DNA from: CADCVW01 sp035644935
GTDB taxonomy: Bacteria; Pseudomonadota; Alphaproteobacteria; Sphingomonadales; Sphingomonadaceae
Length of the DNA: 64,000 nt
Direction: 5' to 3'
Assembly: GCA_035644935.1 (NCBI GenBank)
Contig: DASQNO010000057.1
Coordinates: forward strand, 1 to 64,000
A program made the position numbers and the translations under genes. The notes beneath the pieces were generated by a model. The model made no database searches, had not been told where the DNA came from, and was given only the letters and a program-made list of their open reading frames with translations. This document shows, piece by piece, positions 8,529-16,243 of this stretch; position 1 is the stretch's first letter, and every line of letters starts with the position of its first letter.

Positions 8529-8989
8529 GCTTCGATCCTTCGACGGAGCAGCCAGGCGCGATGGCGCGGAGCTGCGTAAGGGCGTGGAGTGAGGCTGGCC
8601 GCGAGACAGCTGTGGACGTGCCGCCAGTGCTCTGGCGCGGCGTCGGCCGGGTCGATCCCGAGCGCTTCCACCGCGTCGATCGCTTCAAGCGCCCGGGCGA
8701 CTTTCGGCCAGCCCGAGATGCGGAGCAGGCTCTCAGCCCCAGGCGTGACGAAAGGCACGGTCGAGAAGGCCTCGCCGGTGCGGACGGCGCGCAGCACGTC
8801 GAGCCGGGACTCGACCGTGCCGTGGTCGCCGGCGCGCCAGCGTGCGAACGCGAACACGGTGCCCGGAGCGTAGGACAGCACGCGCGAGCGGCGGTCCACG
8901 ATCCGCTCGGCGGCGTGCCGGCCGAAGCGGATCCATCGCTGGATCTCGCCCTCGACATGCACGAGCTCGACGTGTGTGAGGCCGGTCAC
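8525..8989 (-). CDS. DUF2840 protein of the transfer operon
   Basis: This 154-residue protein matches the DUF2840 family found between rdfS and traF in alphaproteobacterial ICEs (for example AERIVDRRSRVLSYAPG and LLRISGWPKVARALEAIDAV). Its function is unknown. The GTG at 8989 is chosen because the family's conserved start (VTGLTHVELVHVEGE) begins there and it lies 14 nt after the rdfS-like stop. Longer readings upstream would run through the rdfS-like gene. The stop overlaps the traF start by 4 nt. A ParA-like gene often sits in this operon in relatives but is missing here. Confidence 0.85.
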   Translation of the reverse strand: MTGLTHVELVHVEGEIQRWIRFGRHAAERIVDRRSRVLSYAPGTVFAFARWRAGDHGTVESRLDVLRAVRTGEAFSTVPFVTPGAESLLRISGWPKVARALEAIDAVEALGIDPADAAPEHWRHVHSCLAASLTPRPYAAPRHRAWLLRRRIEA

Positions 8990-9003
8990 GGCGTGTCTCA
9001 GCG

Positions 9004-9285
9004 TCAGCGCGGCCGCGAGCCGGCATAGGCCGGCGACACCGCCGAGTGGCGCTTTGCGGGCAGCACGGTGTCGCCCGTATCGTCGCTGGTCGACGCCTTC
9101 TCGCCGCGGCTGACCCACGCTTGGAGGTCTTCGAGGCGGTAGACGACGCGGCCGCCGATCTTCGAGTAGCGAGGGCCGGTGCCGTAAGTCCGGTGCTTTT
9201 CCAGCGTTCGGCCGGACAGGCCCAGAAAGCGCGCGGCTTCGGGCGTACGAAGGTAGCGCGGTGGTAGGTTGGGTTGAGCGGACAT
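9004..9285 (-). CDS. rdfS: RdfS-like excisionase / AlpA-MerR helix-turn-helix protein
   Basis: This 93-residue protein has a winged helix-turn-helix: YLRTPEAARFLGLSGRTLEKH, then YSKIGGRVVYRLEDLQAWV. This is the excisionase/AlpA fold. In ICEMlSymR7A the equivalent gene, RdfS, is the recombination directionality factor needed for excision and is activated by FseA. Here it is the first gene of the operon leading to traF and the relaxase, downstream of the FseA-like gene. No integrase partner is in the window. The gene name is given by analogy of position and fold. Confidence 0.75.
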   Translation of the reverse strand: MSAQPNLPPRYLRTPEAARFLGLSGRTLEKHRTYGTGPRYSKIGGRVVYRLEDLQAWVSRGEKASTSDDTGDTVLPAKRHSAVSPAYAGSRPR

Positions 9286-9471
9286 CGGTGTAGTGCCTCC
9301 GGGCCGTTTGAGGCGCCCGCGGAATGCGGACGTCGTCGGCGGGGCACTTGTGGCGAAGCGGTCGCGGCCGGACCTATGGTGATGTCGAGCCCCCTCGAGA
9401 TCGCCACGGCAGCAGTCAGCCGGCCCGGCTGGCCCGCCGCTTGCGGGGGAGACCCGATGAGGCGCCGTGCT

Positions 9472-10186
9472 TCAGCGCAGGCGGCGGTAAGGGTAGAGCA
9501 GCAGTCGGCGGTAGCCGCCGCGCATTAGCTTGCGGCCGAGTCGCGCCAGCCTAATGGTGCGATCACGCTCCGGGTGCGTGTTCCAGTCCGCGTCACCATC
9601 CAGCGCCAGCGGACCGAACAGTTGTTCCGCGATTTCGCGGTAGCTCGCGTGATCCAGACGGCCGTCGAGAGCGCGCAAAGCGAGCACGAGCCGCGTCCGA
9701 CGTTGCGCCGAAAGCGCCTGCGGATCGACACTCGGACCGCCGCCCGCGAGCGCTCGCCAGACGCGCATCGCGGCAGCGACACGGATCGGGAAGAGCGGGT
9801 CGAACGGCAGTACGGCTGCGTCGGCGATGTCTGCGGACAGAAGTTCGACACGCAGCCCCGGTGGGGCGGAGAGCGCTCGCGCATCAGAGCGGCGGTGTGG
9901 TCCGGCCAACGCTGGAGGCGTGGGGACGACGCCGACAACGGTGGGGAGCACCTGCGCCGTCCAGATCAGAGGATCGCCGTGGGCAGCGAAATCGTGCCCC
10001 CCAAGCTGCCGCGAACGCGTCGCGGGCAGCTGCGTCGAGCCGCCCCTCGGAGGCGAGCCGGGCGAGGCGTTCGTTGTCAGCGATATAGTCAGGGTTGCGC
10101 TTCAGGAACTCGCCCGCGAGCGTTGGCGTGTCTACGCTGCGGAGCGACTCGTACTCGGTAGGATCACGCCAGTTCGGACGCGACAT
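9472..10186 (-). CDS. fseA: FseA-like activator made of two frames (DUF6499 + DUF2285), apparent +1 frameshift
   Basis: The first frame starts at 10186 (MSRPNWRDPTEYESL) and encodes a DUF6499 domain ending near FAAAWG; left in frame it continues as arginine/proline-rich junk to 9884. A second frame covers 9472-9951 and beyond, and encodes a DUF2285 domain (from about LLSADIADAAV to YPYRRLR). Reading the second frame upstream gives GHDFAAHGDPLIWTAQVLPTV, a natural continuation of AAAWG. The switch falls in the run TTGGGGGGC (G6 at 9997-10002) and requires +1. In ICEMlSymR7A, FseA is made by programmed ribosomal frameshifting between just these two domains, so this may be genuine recoding. The alternative is a mutation or homopolymer error. 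The start has a weak ribosome binding site. Confidence 0.78.
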
Positions 10187-10313
10187 TGCGGTTACTCGGC
10201 CACCGCCCGGGCGGGACGCCGAGGCGCTGTCGCGATAGTTGCCGAACGTCCATCTCCTTGAGGAGAGGGCATTTTCGCAACGACCTTTGCTGCGAGCGCA
10301 AACCCGCCCACGG

Positions 10314-10583
10314 CTAGTGTGGGGCGCCGCCGCGAAGCAGATGTCGGTAGCCGTTCGTCGTCATCCAGCGCGCGCGAGCCAGATGGGAATCGTACGTTCG
10401 CCTCGCGCATTCCGGATCAGCGTCGGGGTCGCAGCCGAGTACCAATCGCGAGACCTCCCGCCAATCGGCGCCGTCACTCTCGGCGTCTAGCAGGCGGAGA
10501 TAGGTGACCGCGTGCGCTTGATCGTAGCCGGTGAGCGTCGCGTCCCTCGGCGCTTCGACGGCGATCGCGATGGCCTGCGTCAT
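10314..10583 (-). CDS. QseM-like single-domain DUF2285 protein
   Basis: This 89-residue protein is a lone DUF2285 domain (DQAHAVTYLRLLDAE, ARRTYDSHLARARWM, GYRHLLRGG). The ATG at 10583 has GAAGG 8 nt upstream and begins where homology is expected; the frame is open further upstream but reads into the regulatory region. In ICEMlSymR7A the DUF2285 protein QseM is an antiactivator that binds FseA and is encoded divergently from the XRE repressor QseC, the same arrangement as here. It lies 127 nt upstream of the FseA-like gene. Confidence 0.75.
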   Translation of the reverse strand: MTQAIAIAVEAPRDATLTGYDQAHAVTYLRLLDAESDGADWREVSRLVLGCDPDADPECARRTYDSHLARARWMTTNGYRHLLRGGAPH

Positions 10584-10749
10584 GCGGGCGACCTTCGATT
10601 GTTGTTCAGCGGAGAAGCGATGCGCTGGACTGACGCAAGCGGAGCCGTCACGCAACCTGGGCCATCGGTTCGGTGCGGCATTGTGCACGAAAAATGAGCC
10701 TCGCTGTGGACGGCGGGCACAAGGAACGGGCGATCGATCGGTCGCATCT

Positions 10750-10780
10750 GTCGAGAATACTCCGTGGTGAAATACTCGAC
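10750..10780. promoter_or_regulatory. Candidate operator of the XRE repressor
   Basis: The region between the QseM-like and XRE genes contains an inverted repeat, GTCGAG (10750-10755) and CTCGAC (10775-10780). It also has two direct AATACTC units (10756-10762 and 10771-10777) 15 bp apart. Such spaced repeats between divergent genes fit XRE dimer sites controlling both promoters. This is an inference from symmetry and location. Confidence 0.45.
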
Positions 10781-10800
10781 AAGTCGGCCCTCTCCTGCCG

Positions 10801-11067
10801 ATGCAGATACGAGAGGTGCTGGCGCACAACCTTCGGCGCTACAGGGCTTTGCGCGGCTTGAGCCAGGAGGAGCTGGCGCACCGAGCCGACATCGATCGCA
10901 CTTACATCAGCTCGCTCGAGCGATCGCAGTACGCGGCCGGGATCGACGTGCTGGAGAGGCTGGCATTGGCCCTCGGAATCGCCCCGTACGAGCTGCTCCG
11001 GCCAGCGGAGGAGGTAGGCGATGGTGAGGGACGATATGTCGGTGACCTCAGCGGCACGCCGGATTAG
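10801..11067 (+). CDS. XRE-family transcriptional regulator (QseC-like)
   Basis: This 88-residue protein is a single lambda-Cro/C1-type helix-turn-helix domain: LRRYRALRGLSQEELAHRA, IDRTYISSLERSQYAAGID, then LERLALALGIAPYELL. It has no additional domain, so it acts as a small DNA-binding repressor. It is divergent from the QseM-like DUF2285 gene across a repeat-rich gap, matching the qseM/qseC layout of ICEMlSymR7A. Its stop overlaps the stop of the convergent HEPN gene. Confidence 0.87.
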   Translation: MQIREVLAHNLRRYRALRGLSQEELAHRADIDRTYISSLERSQYAAGIDVLERLALALGIAPYELLRPAEEVGDGEGRYVGDLSGTPD

Positions 11068-11636
11068 GTGATCAGGTTGGGGCCGCCTGCTTCCTCCAGG
11101 GTGAAGCCAAGCTCAAAGAAGAGGTGCTTGGTGGACTCGTGCATCAGACCGAAGATGTCGCCGTATCCCAGCCCGCGAGCGGCGTTCGCGCTTGAGGCGA
11201 AGTGATCGGTGAAGTCCACGTGGGCGGCTTCGAGCGCCGCAACGTACGCGTGGACCTCCTCGTAGCTGAGCGGTGTCTTGTACTCGTGGGCAATTCGGTT
11301 CCGCAGGTCGTTGAGACACCTCAGCGCGTTCGCCAGCTGAGGCGAGATGATGGGCTGCCAGTCCGCCCCGATCTGAATGGTGCGGGCTTCGCAGGCCCCG
11401 ATCTTGCGATGGAACTTCAGGTCGGCGAACTCCGCTCGCCAATCCTCCCCTCGTTGCTCGCCAGCGCGGGCAAGCAGTTCCTCGAGGGCGTGCTCGATCA
11501 TCAAGTGGCAGAAGAGTAGGATCCCGAAGTCGCGCGTCAGACGCTCGAGGTCCGGTTCCAGAAGGTCGAAAACGGAGACCGATGCTTTGGGCGTAGGCAG
11601 GACGTGTCTCGTTTCGAGTTGGCTGAAGGCGGTCAC
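11064..11636 (-). CDS. HEPN-domain protein (RxxxxH motif)
   Basis: This encodes 190 mostly helical residues. LNDLRNRIAHEYK (Arg112 to His117) is the Rx4H signature of HEPN ribonucleases. HEPN proteins are commonly toxins or defence effectors, but some only serve as scaffolds, so RNase activity is not certain. No MNT or other usual antitoxin partner is adjacent. The 3' end overlaps that of the convergent XRE gene. It sits between the regulatory module and DUF736, so it is probably cargo. Confidence 0.65.
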   Translation of the reverse strand: MTAFSQLETRHVLPTPKASVSVFDLLEPDLERLTRDFGILLFCHLMIEHALEELLARAGEQRGEDWRAEFADLKFHRKIGACEARTIQIGADWQPIISPQLANALRCLNDLRNRIAHEYKTPLSYEEVHAYVAALEAAHVDFTDHFASSANAARGLGYGDIFGLMHESTKHLFFELGFTLEEAGGPNLIT

Positions 11637-11666
11637 CTTGTCGCCGCTGGGTCCGGAAAGGAAGAA

Positions 11667-11690
11667 CCCCGCCCGGTATCCCGGGCGGGG
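11667..11690 (-). terminator. Rho-independent terminator after DUF736
   Basis: A perfect 10-bp GC stem (CCCCGCCCGG / CCGGGCGGGG) with a 4-nt loop lies just downstream of the DUF736 stop. On the minus strand it is followed by TTCTTCC. It would end DUF736 transcripts and also separates DUF736 from the HEPN gene. Confidence 0.8.
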
Positions 11691-11702
11691 CGTTTGGCCG
11701 GC

Positions 11703-12026
11703 TCAGTCGCTGCGGCGGCCGTTGGGGCGCGACCAGATGAGGCTGAAGGTGTCCGCGCCCTCGTCGTCGAACAGGTTGGCGTAGATGGGAGCGGTGAAGC
11801 TGGGGTCGTCGAGCTTAAGGGCCAGGTAGTCGCGACCCTCGTTCGAGCGCTTGGTCCAAGCGGCGCCGATTTCCGCCTTGCCGACGAACACCCGGTGGGA
11901 GGGGGCGTTGTCGTTGCCGTTCTTGTCCTGGGCCGTGATGCGGACGCCCTTGGCCTGAACCGAGAGGGTGACGATGTCGCCAGTGTAGTCGTTGCCGGAC
12001 TTCTTGAAGGTGCCGATGGTCGCCAT
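11703..12026 (-). CDS. DUF736 protein
   Basis: This 107-residue protein matches DUF736 along its whole length (MATIGTFKKSGNDYTGDIVTL, then KAEIGAAWTKRSNEGRDYL and PIYANLFDDE). The family is almost confined to mobile elements of alpha- and betaproteobacteria; its role is unknown. It is followed by a strong terminator and preceded by a conserved leader element shared with the DUF2493 gene, which suggests joint regulation of the two. Confidence 0.9.
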   Translation of the reverse strand: MATIGTFKKSGNDYTGDIVTLSVQAKGVRITAQDKNGNDNAPSHRVFVGKAEIGAAWTKRSNEGRDYLALKLDDPSFTAPIYANLFDDEGADTFSLIWSRPNGRRSD

Positions 12027-12151
12027 TGTAAGTCTCCTTTGGTGCTCGAGCCCGCGCCCATCGCGGCCTCGATGGCGATCGCGAGGCCGGGGACGACCGA
12101 CGCCGCACCTGCCTGCAGGCCGAAGCGCCAGCGAAGGACGGAGACCGGCGG

Positions 12152-12196
12152 CTTTCTTGCCTCGCGAGGAATGCGCTTCAGCGCAGGGGAAGAAAG
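12152..12196 (-). promoter_or_regulatory. Structured leader element, copy 1 (upstream of DUF736)
   Basis: A 45-nt element is closed by CTTTCTT (12152-12158) and AAGAAAG (12190-12196). It encloses the palindrome CTCGCGAG and a small hairpin TGCGC-TTCA-GCGCA. A second copy of the same 45-nt length lies before DUF2493 at 18251-18295, where the inner hairpin has a different sequence but still pairs. Both begin about 125-130 nt upstream of the start codon, in the gene's 5' leader. The compensatory changes point to RNA structure. Confidence 0.6.
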
Positions 12197-12215
12197 TTGA
12201 CGGGCTCCGTTGCGG

Positions 12216-12543
12216 CCAGGCGGTCGAGGCGAAGCCGGCCCCGGCCAGATCAAGCCAACGAGAGGCCGTGCCGGACGCGGGGTGACTGCACCTCTGGGAA
12301 GACGTGGCGACCGCCGATCAGCGCCGGCAAGAGACCAGGCTTACCCGTCGAACAGAGACAGGCCTCGTCGCGCGGACAGGGGGGAACCCTTTGGCCGTGA
12401 CGCTGGAGACAACCCCCTCTTCCCGGTCGACGTCGCTGCGGAGCACACCGCCCGTGGTCAGCTCTCGTGGCGAGTCGGAGTACCAGCATGCAGTCCCGAC
12501 CCAGCGCGTTTAAGCCGCCAGCCCTCGGTAGAGCGCGTGATGG
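12216..12543. other. Gene-free stretch upstream of DUF736 leader
   Basis: No credible gene is seen on either strand. The open frames here are arginine/proline-rich shadows of GC-rich DNA. It separates the DUF736 leader from the end of the small membrane-protein gene. Confidence 0.5.
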
Positions 12544-13011
12544 TCAGCTGCGTCGGTGGGCTTGAGCGGCTGACATGTGACCGCGTTCTTGCGATGCTCC
12601 GTTTGGGCCGACCTCGGCCAGCGCACTCATCCGGCTCCAGGCCACAACGCCGATGACGCTCGCACCAGCGACGGACAGCAGCTCGTGCGAACCCGTTGAC
12701 GGCGAGCCGATCGCCGCCAGCCCGTGCGCGGCGTGGTAGCCCGCCAAGGCGGCGGGAGCGGCATAGGCCACGGCGATGGTGGCCCGTAGCGCAGGTGAGC
12801 GCGTAGCCGCGAACAGCACCTGGCCGAGCACCAACGCGACCATGCCTGTGACAAGTGCAACTACGGCGGCTCCGGGCGATCCCGAGCCGGTCTGGTAGGC
12901 GAGCATTCCCGCTGAGACCGCGGCGAAGAAGGGCAGCGCGTAGACAGCAAGCGTGAACAAGATCCAGCACATGAAGAGCAGTGCTGCGAGTGCGGCGGCA
13001 ATGGCGATCAT
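12544..13011 (-). CDS. Hypothetical membrane protein of the mobile element
   Basis: This 155-residue protein has about four hydrophobic segments (AALAALLFMCWILFTLAVYAL first, then two around GAAVVALVTGMVALVLGQVLF, and one after HELLSVAGASVIGVVAW) and a polar tail. The ATG at 13011 is chosen over 13023 because GGAGG lies 6 nt upstream. No family is recognised. It lies 138 nt downstream of a 54-residue ORF in the same direction. Confidence 0.6.
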   Translation of the reverse strand: MIAIAAALAALLFMCWILFTLAVYALPFFAAVSAGMLAYQTGSGSPGAAVVALVTGMVALVLGQVLFAATRSPALRATIAVAYAAPAALAGYHAAHGLAAIGSPSTGSHELLSVAGASVIGVVAWSRMSALAEVGPNGASQERGHMSAAQAHRRS

Positions 13012-13149
13012 AGCGTCCTCCACGACAAGGTTGTCGTCGGACGCGCTTCCACCACCTCCACAGCGCTTCCTGTCCGACGATTATAGCAGATGAGATGCGA
13101 CGCCGGAATCCCGTTCGGGACGCCGGCACCGCACAAGGGCAAAAGCCGT

Positions 13150-13314
13150 TCAGGGTGCGAACGGATCATATTCATGCACCACCGAGGCGGGGTCGCCGTC
13201 GAAGTCGGTCGTGGGCATGACCGTGTAGCCGTTCGGCGTGGCGATCAGGACGACGCTGACCATCAGCGTCGTGGCGAGGCTCCAGCCGTTTGCTTGAGCG
13301 AGGGTGAGAGGCAT
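13150..13314 (-). CDS. Small conserved-looking protein with one hydrophobic segment
   Basis: A 54-residue frame reads ATG (13314) to TGA (13150-13152). It begins MPLTLAQANGWSLATTL, continues with a hydrophobic stretch MVSVVLIATPNGY, and ends with an acidic tail (DFDGDPASVVHEYDPFAP). AGGAG lies 7 nt before the ATG. The amphipathic composition and good ribosome binding site argue that it is real; the function is unknown. It is probably a small single-pass membrane protein. Confidence 0.6.
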   Translation of the reverse strand: MPLTLAQANGWSLATTLMVSVVLIATPNGYTVMPTTDFDGDPASVVHEYDPFAP

Positions 13315-13941
13315 GTCCGAGCTCCTGTCTCGGAGCGGGGACCGTCCCCGCTCGACAGGCGCCCGGCAGACCGGCGCGAGGCCGCGATCACCTCGGCGGC
13401 GTCAGCCAAAGAGGCCGCAAGCTCTGCTTAGCGGACCCCTTGCGGGTTGATCGTGGAAGGACGCGTGGCGGACAGACGATCAGCGCAACTGGAGCGGGAT
13501 AGGCATCCCGACGCGAGAGCGAGAAATGCCCGGCAGCAGCTTCGCTCAGTCCTGCCAAGCTGTTAGTACGGCGTGAGTGCGTCAGTGGAGATCGGCCTTG
13601 AAGAAGCTTCGGGTCACGTACGCTTGGCTAGGCAGCGATTGCGGGGCCGAGCGCGGTCTGCAGCATGCGCCGGCTGCGGGCCTGGCGTTCGGACTGAAGG
13701 TGAGCGACGGACACTGGAGACCCGGAAGTTAGCGCTGGGTCGAGTTCAGTGACGGGTGACGCGGGCGGATCGACAAGCTTGGTGGCGTAGTTGAGCCGCG
13801 CCGCGCGAAGGTAGGCGTAGGTGCGTGTCGGGCTTAGCGGCTGGATCCGAACGCGTTCGAGGTTTCGATACCCGCACGTCTTTTGCGACGACGGATGTCC
13901 GAATCTTCGTATTGCGAACGTCATTGGCGTGAAGGGAGACA
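13315..13941. other. Intergenic region between element backbone and ECF42 cargo
   Basis: No confident gene is seen. A minus-strand frame of 104 codons (13628-13942) has an alanine/leucine-rich C-terminal half (TYAYLRAARLNYATKLV) that could be a remnant of a coding gene, but its N-terminal half looks non-coding and no start can be chosen. A hairpin of CGGGGAC/GTCCCCG lies at about 13336-13351. The right end holds the candidate ECF promoter of the YCII gene. Confidence 0.4.
13896..13922 (+). promoter_or_regulatory. Candidate ECF-type promoter of the YCII/sigma operon
   Basis: TGTCCGAA (13896-13903) and CGTC (13919-13922) are 15 bp apart, and the second element lies 20 nt before the YCII start. 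The -35/-10 layout resembles promoters of ECF sigma factors, which often autoregulate. The match to the ECF42 consensus is from memory and is not exact. Confidence 0.35.
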
Positions 13942-14286
13942 ATGATGCAGTACATGATCATGAACTATGTGCCCGCCGCCAGCCTCGAGGGCAGCGAGTC
14001 CGTACCGCCGCATGCCGACATGGAGGCCTGGGGTGCCTACACGACGGCCATGATCGACGCGGGCGTCATGCGCGGCGGAAACGCGCTCAAGCCGAGCTTT
14101 ACAGCGACCACCGTTCGTCTGCGGGATGGTCGGCGCGATGTGCACGATGGTCCCTACGCGGATAGCAAGGAGGAACTTGGCGGCTACTACATCATCGACG
14201 TGCCGGACCTCAACGCGGCGCTCCAGTGGGCCGCCCGTAACCCCGCCGCTTCAACCGGTGCGGTTGAGGTGCGGCCGGTGATGTAG
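13942..14286 (+). CDS. YCII/DGPF-domain protein
   Basis: This 114-residue protein matches the YCII-related (DGPF) family: QYMIMNYV at the start, the HDGPYADSKEELGGYYIID motif, and VEVRPVM at the end. GGGAG lies just before the tandem ATG codons at 13942 and 13945. Genes of this family are the standard partner of ECF42 sigma factors, which follow here at once. Biochemical function is unknown, though the fold is that of a possible small-molecule enzyme or binder. Confidence 0.88.
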   Translation: MMQYMIMNYVPAASLEGSESVPPHADMEAWGAYTTAMIDAGVMRGGNALKPSFTATTVRLRDGRRDVHDGPYADSKEELGGYYIIDVPDLNAALQWAARNPAASTGAVEVRPVM

Positions 14287-14297
14287 GTCTGACTGAT

Positions 14298-15515
14298 TTG
14301 ACAGCGGCTGCGGCTTATTCCTCGGCGGATCTCGAGGCGCGGCAGGCCTATGGTAGATTGGTCGCGTTCTTAGCGGCGCGCTCGGGCGATCTAGCCGCGG
14401 CCGAAGACGCGCTCGGCGACGCACTCCTCGCCGCTCTGGAACGCTGGCCCGCCGATGGTGTGCCGTCGAACCCCGCGGCGTGGCTGCTGACCGTCGCGCG
14501 CCGCCGCGCGATCGACGGAACCCGCAAGCATCTGCGCGCAGAGGCCGCGCAAGCGGAGCTCGTCCGCATGCATGATGAGGCGGAGGCGGCAATGTCGGAA
14601 GAGCGGCCGTTCCCGGATGATCGGCTCGGCCTGATGCTGGCGTGCGCCCATCCAGCCGTCGATCCCGCCGCCCGCACGCCGCTGATGCTTCAAGCGGTTC
14701 TTGGTCTTAGCGCCGAGCGAATGGCCTCGGCCTTCCTGACCTCGCCAGCCGCCATGACGAAGCGCTTGGTGCGCGCAAAGGCCAAGCTCGCCGCGTCGGG
14801 TGTCCCCTTCACCATCCCAGGTCGGGAAGCGTTGGCGGAGCGAATGAAGCCACTGCTCGAGGCCGTCTACGCAGCGTTCACCCTTGCGCAGGACGACGAG
14901 GGCGATCCCGCGCTGCGCCACGAAGCGCTTTGGCTGGGCCGGCTACTTGTGGAGCTTGCGCCCGACGAGCCGGAAGCGGCGGGGTTGCTGTCGCTGATGC
15001 TGTTCGTAATCGCCCGGCCGGCGACCGCCGCGGGCGCTGAGTTCGTCCCCCTCAGCCGGCAGGATCCGCGCGGTTGGAATGAAGAGCTGATGCACGAGGC
15101 AGAAGCGCTGCTCCGGTCGGCCGGTGAATTGGGGCAGCCGGGCCGGTATCAGCTGGAAGCCGCAGTACAGGCCGTCCATTCCGCTCGCCGGTCCAGCGGG
15201 TTCACGGATTGGACTGCCGTCCTCACGCTTTATCATCGCCTGCTGCAGGTGGCGCCAACAGTGGGAGCGCAGGTGGCGTTCGCCGCAGCCCTGGCCCAAT
15301 CCGGCGATCCCACCGAGGCGCTCGCAGCACTCGATGTGCTCGATCCACCTCGGATTGCCGCGTATCAGCCTTACTGGGCAACGCGCGCATTTGTCCTGGC
15401 CGCGCTCGACCGGAGGACCGAAGCCGGGAACGCCTATATGCGCGCGTCCGGCCTGACGGAGGACGGCGCGGTTCGCGCTTGGCTGCTCGCGCAACGGGCC
15501 GCGCTCGCGAACTGA
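14298..15515 (+). CDS. ECF sigma factor, ECF42 type (with C-terminal extension)
   Basis: This 405-residue protein has sigma-70 region 2 at about 10-80 (YGRLVAFLAARSGDLAAAEDAL, VARRRAIDGTRKH) and region 4 at about 115-170 (LMLQAVLGLSAERMASAFL, KRLVRAKAKL). The long C-terminal extension (about 180-405, DUF6596/TPR-like) is characteristic of ECF42. The frame begins with TTG at 14298, 11 nt after the YCII stop; the exact start is uncertain. ECF42 factors have no anti-sigma and typically activate the adjacent DGPF gene. It is probably the regulator of the YCII, GST and SDR cargo. Confidence 0.88.
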   Translation: MTAAAAYSSADLEARQAYGRLVAFLAARSGDLAAAEDALGDALLAALERWPADGVPSNPAAWLLTVARRRAIDGTRKHLRAEAAQAELVRMHDEAEAAMSEERPFPDDRLGLMLACAHPAVDPAARTPLMLQAVLGLSAERMASAFLTSPAAMTKRLVRAKAKLAASGVPFTIPGREALAERMKPLLEAVYAAFTLAQDDEGDPALRHEALWLGRLLVELAPDEPEAAGLLSLMLFVIARPATAAGAEFVPLSRQDPRGWNEELMHEAEALLRSAGELGQPGRYQLEAAVQAVHSARRSSGFTDWTAVLTLYHRLLQVAPTVGAQVAFAAALAQSGDPTEALAALDVLDPPRIAAYQPYWATRAFVLAALDRRTEAGNAYMRASGLTEDGAVRAWLLAQRAALAN

Positions 15516-15578
15516 ACGTCACTGTCCCAATCGGCTGCCGCCGGACGTCATTTGCTTGACGAGATGGAGGAGACGATC

Positions 15579-16211
15579 ATGCCGGACGTTCAGGTAATTG
15601 GCTTGCCTCAAAGCAACTATGTCTGGGCGGTGCGTATTGCCCTCGCCGAGAAGGGCGTGGCGCACGAGAGCATCTTGGCTCCGCCGCATAGCCCCGAGGT
15701 CGCCGCCATCCACCCCCTCGGGAAGATCCCGGTCCTTCGCCACGGCACCGTCGCGTTGGCGGAGTCCCGCGCCATCATCGATTACGTGGACGCGACCTTC
15801 GACGGCCCGCCGCTGGTCCCCGCGGATGGCGAAGCCGCGCTTCGCAGCGCGATGTGGACGTCGATCATCACGAGCTCGGTCGAACCTCTGCTCGTGCGCC
15901 AGTACGTCCTTGCTCATATGTTTCCGGCCACCGAAGATGGTCAGCCGGACCGCGTATTGATCGAGGCGCTCGCGCCCAAGGTCGAAGCGGCGCTCGACGT
16001 GCTCGATAAGGCCGTTAGCGCGGGCGAGATCGGCGGGGAGGGCATAGAGCGCGTCGACGCCTACCTGGTCCCGATCCTGTTCTACCTTTCTAACACGCCT
16101 GCGGGGGGTAACATGATCGCCGCTCGATCAAAGCTTTCCGAGTATCTCGCTCGTAGACTCGCGCAGCCAAGCGTTCGATCAACCATGCCGCCTCCGCCAG
16201 AACGCTCCTAG
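15579..16211 (+). CDS. Glutathione S-transferase family protein
   Basis: This 210-residue protein has an N-terminal thioredoxin-like domain (VIGLPQSNYVWAVRIALAEKG, then HPLGKIPVLRHG and ESRAIIDYVD), which are the classic glutathione-binding GST motifs. An all-helical C-terminal domain follows from about residue 85. The ATG at 15579 is preceded by GGAGG at 15566-15570 with 8-nt spacing and is preferred over in-frame starts upstream. It would conjugate or reduce electrophiles with glutathione; the substrate is unknown. It lies between the ECF42 sigma and SDR genes in one direction, likely one stress-responsive operon. Confidence 0.87.
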   Translation: MPDVQVIGLPQSNYVWAVRIALAEKGVAHESILAPPHSPEVAAIHPLGKIPVLRHGTVALAESRAIIDYVDATFDGPPLVPADGEAALRSAMWTSIITSSVEPLLVRQYVLAHMFPATEDGQPDRVLIEALAPKVEAALDVLDKAVSAGEIGGEGIERVDAYLVPILFYLSNTPAGGNMIAARSKLSEYLARRLAQPSVRSTMPPPPERS

Positions 16212-16243
16212 GCTTGCTCGGCTGGATTGGTGGAGAGCGTGAG

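Noticed and set aside
10192..10410. Short frame ending just before the FseA-like start
   Set aside because: It overlaps the QseM-like gene, has no good start or ribosome binding site, and is arginine/proline-rich.
13628..13942. Minus-strand frame of 104 codons
   Set aside because: Only the C-terminal half looks protein-like, there is no start site with a ribosome binding site, and it overlaps the promoter of the YCII gene.
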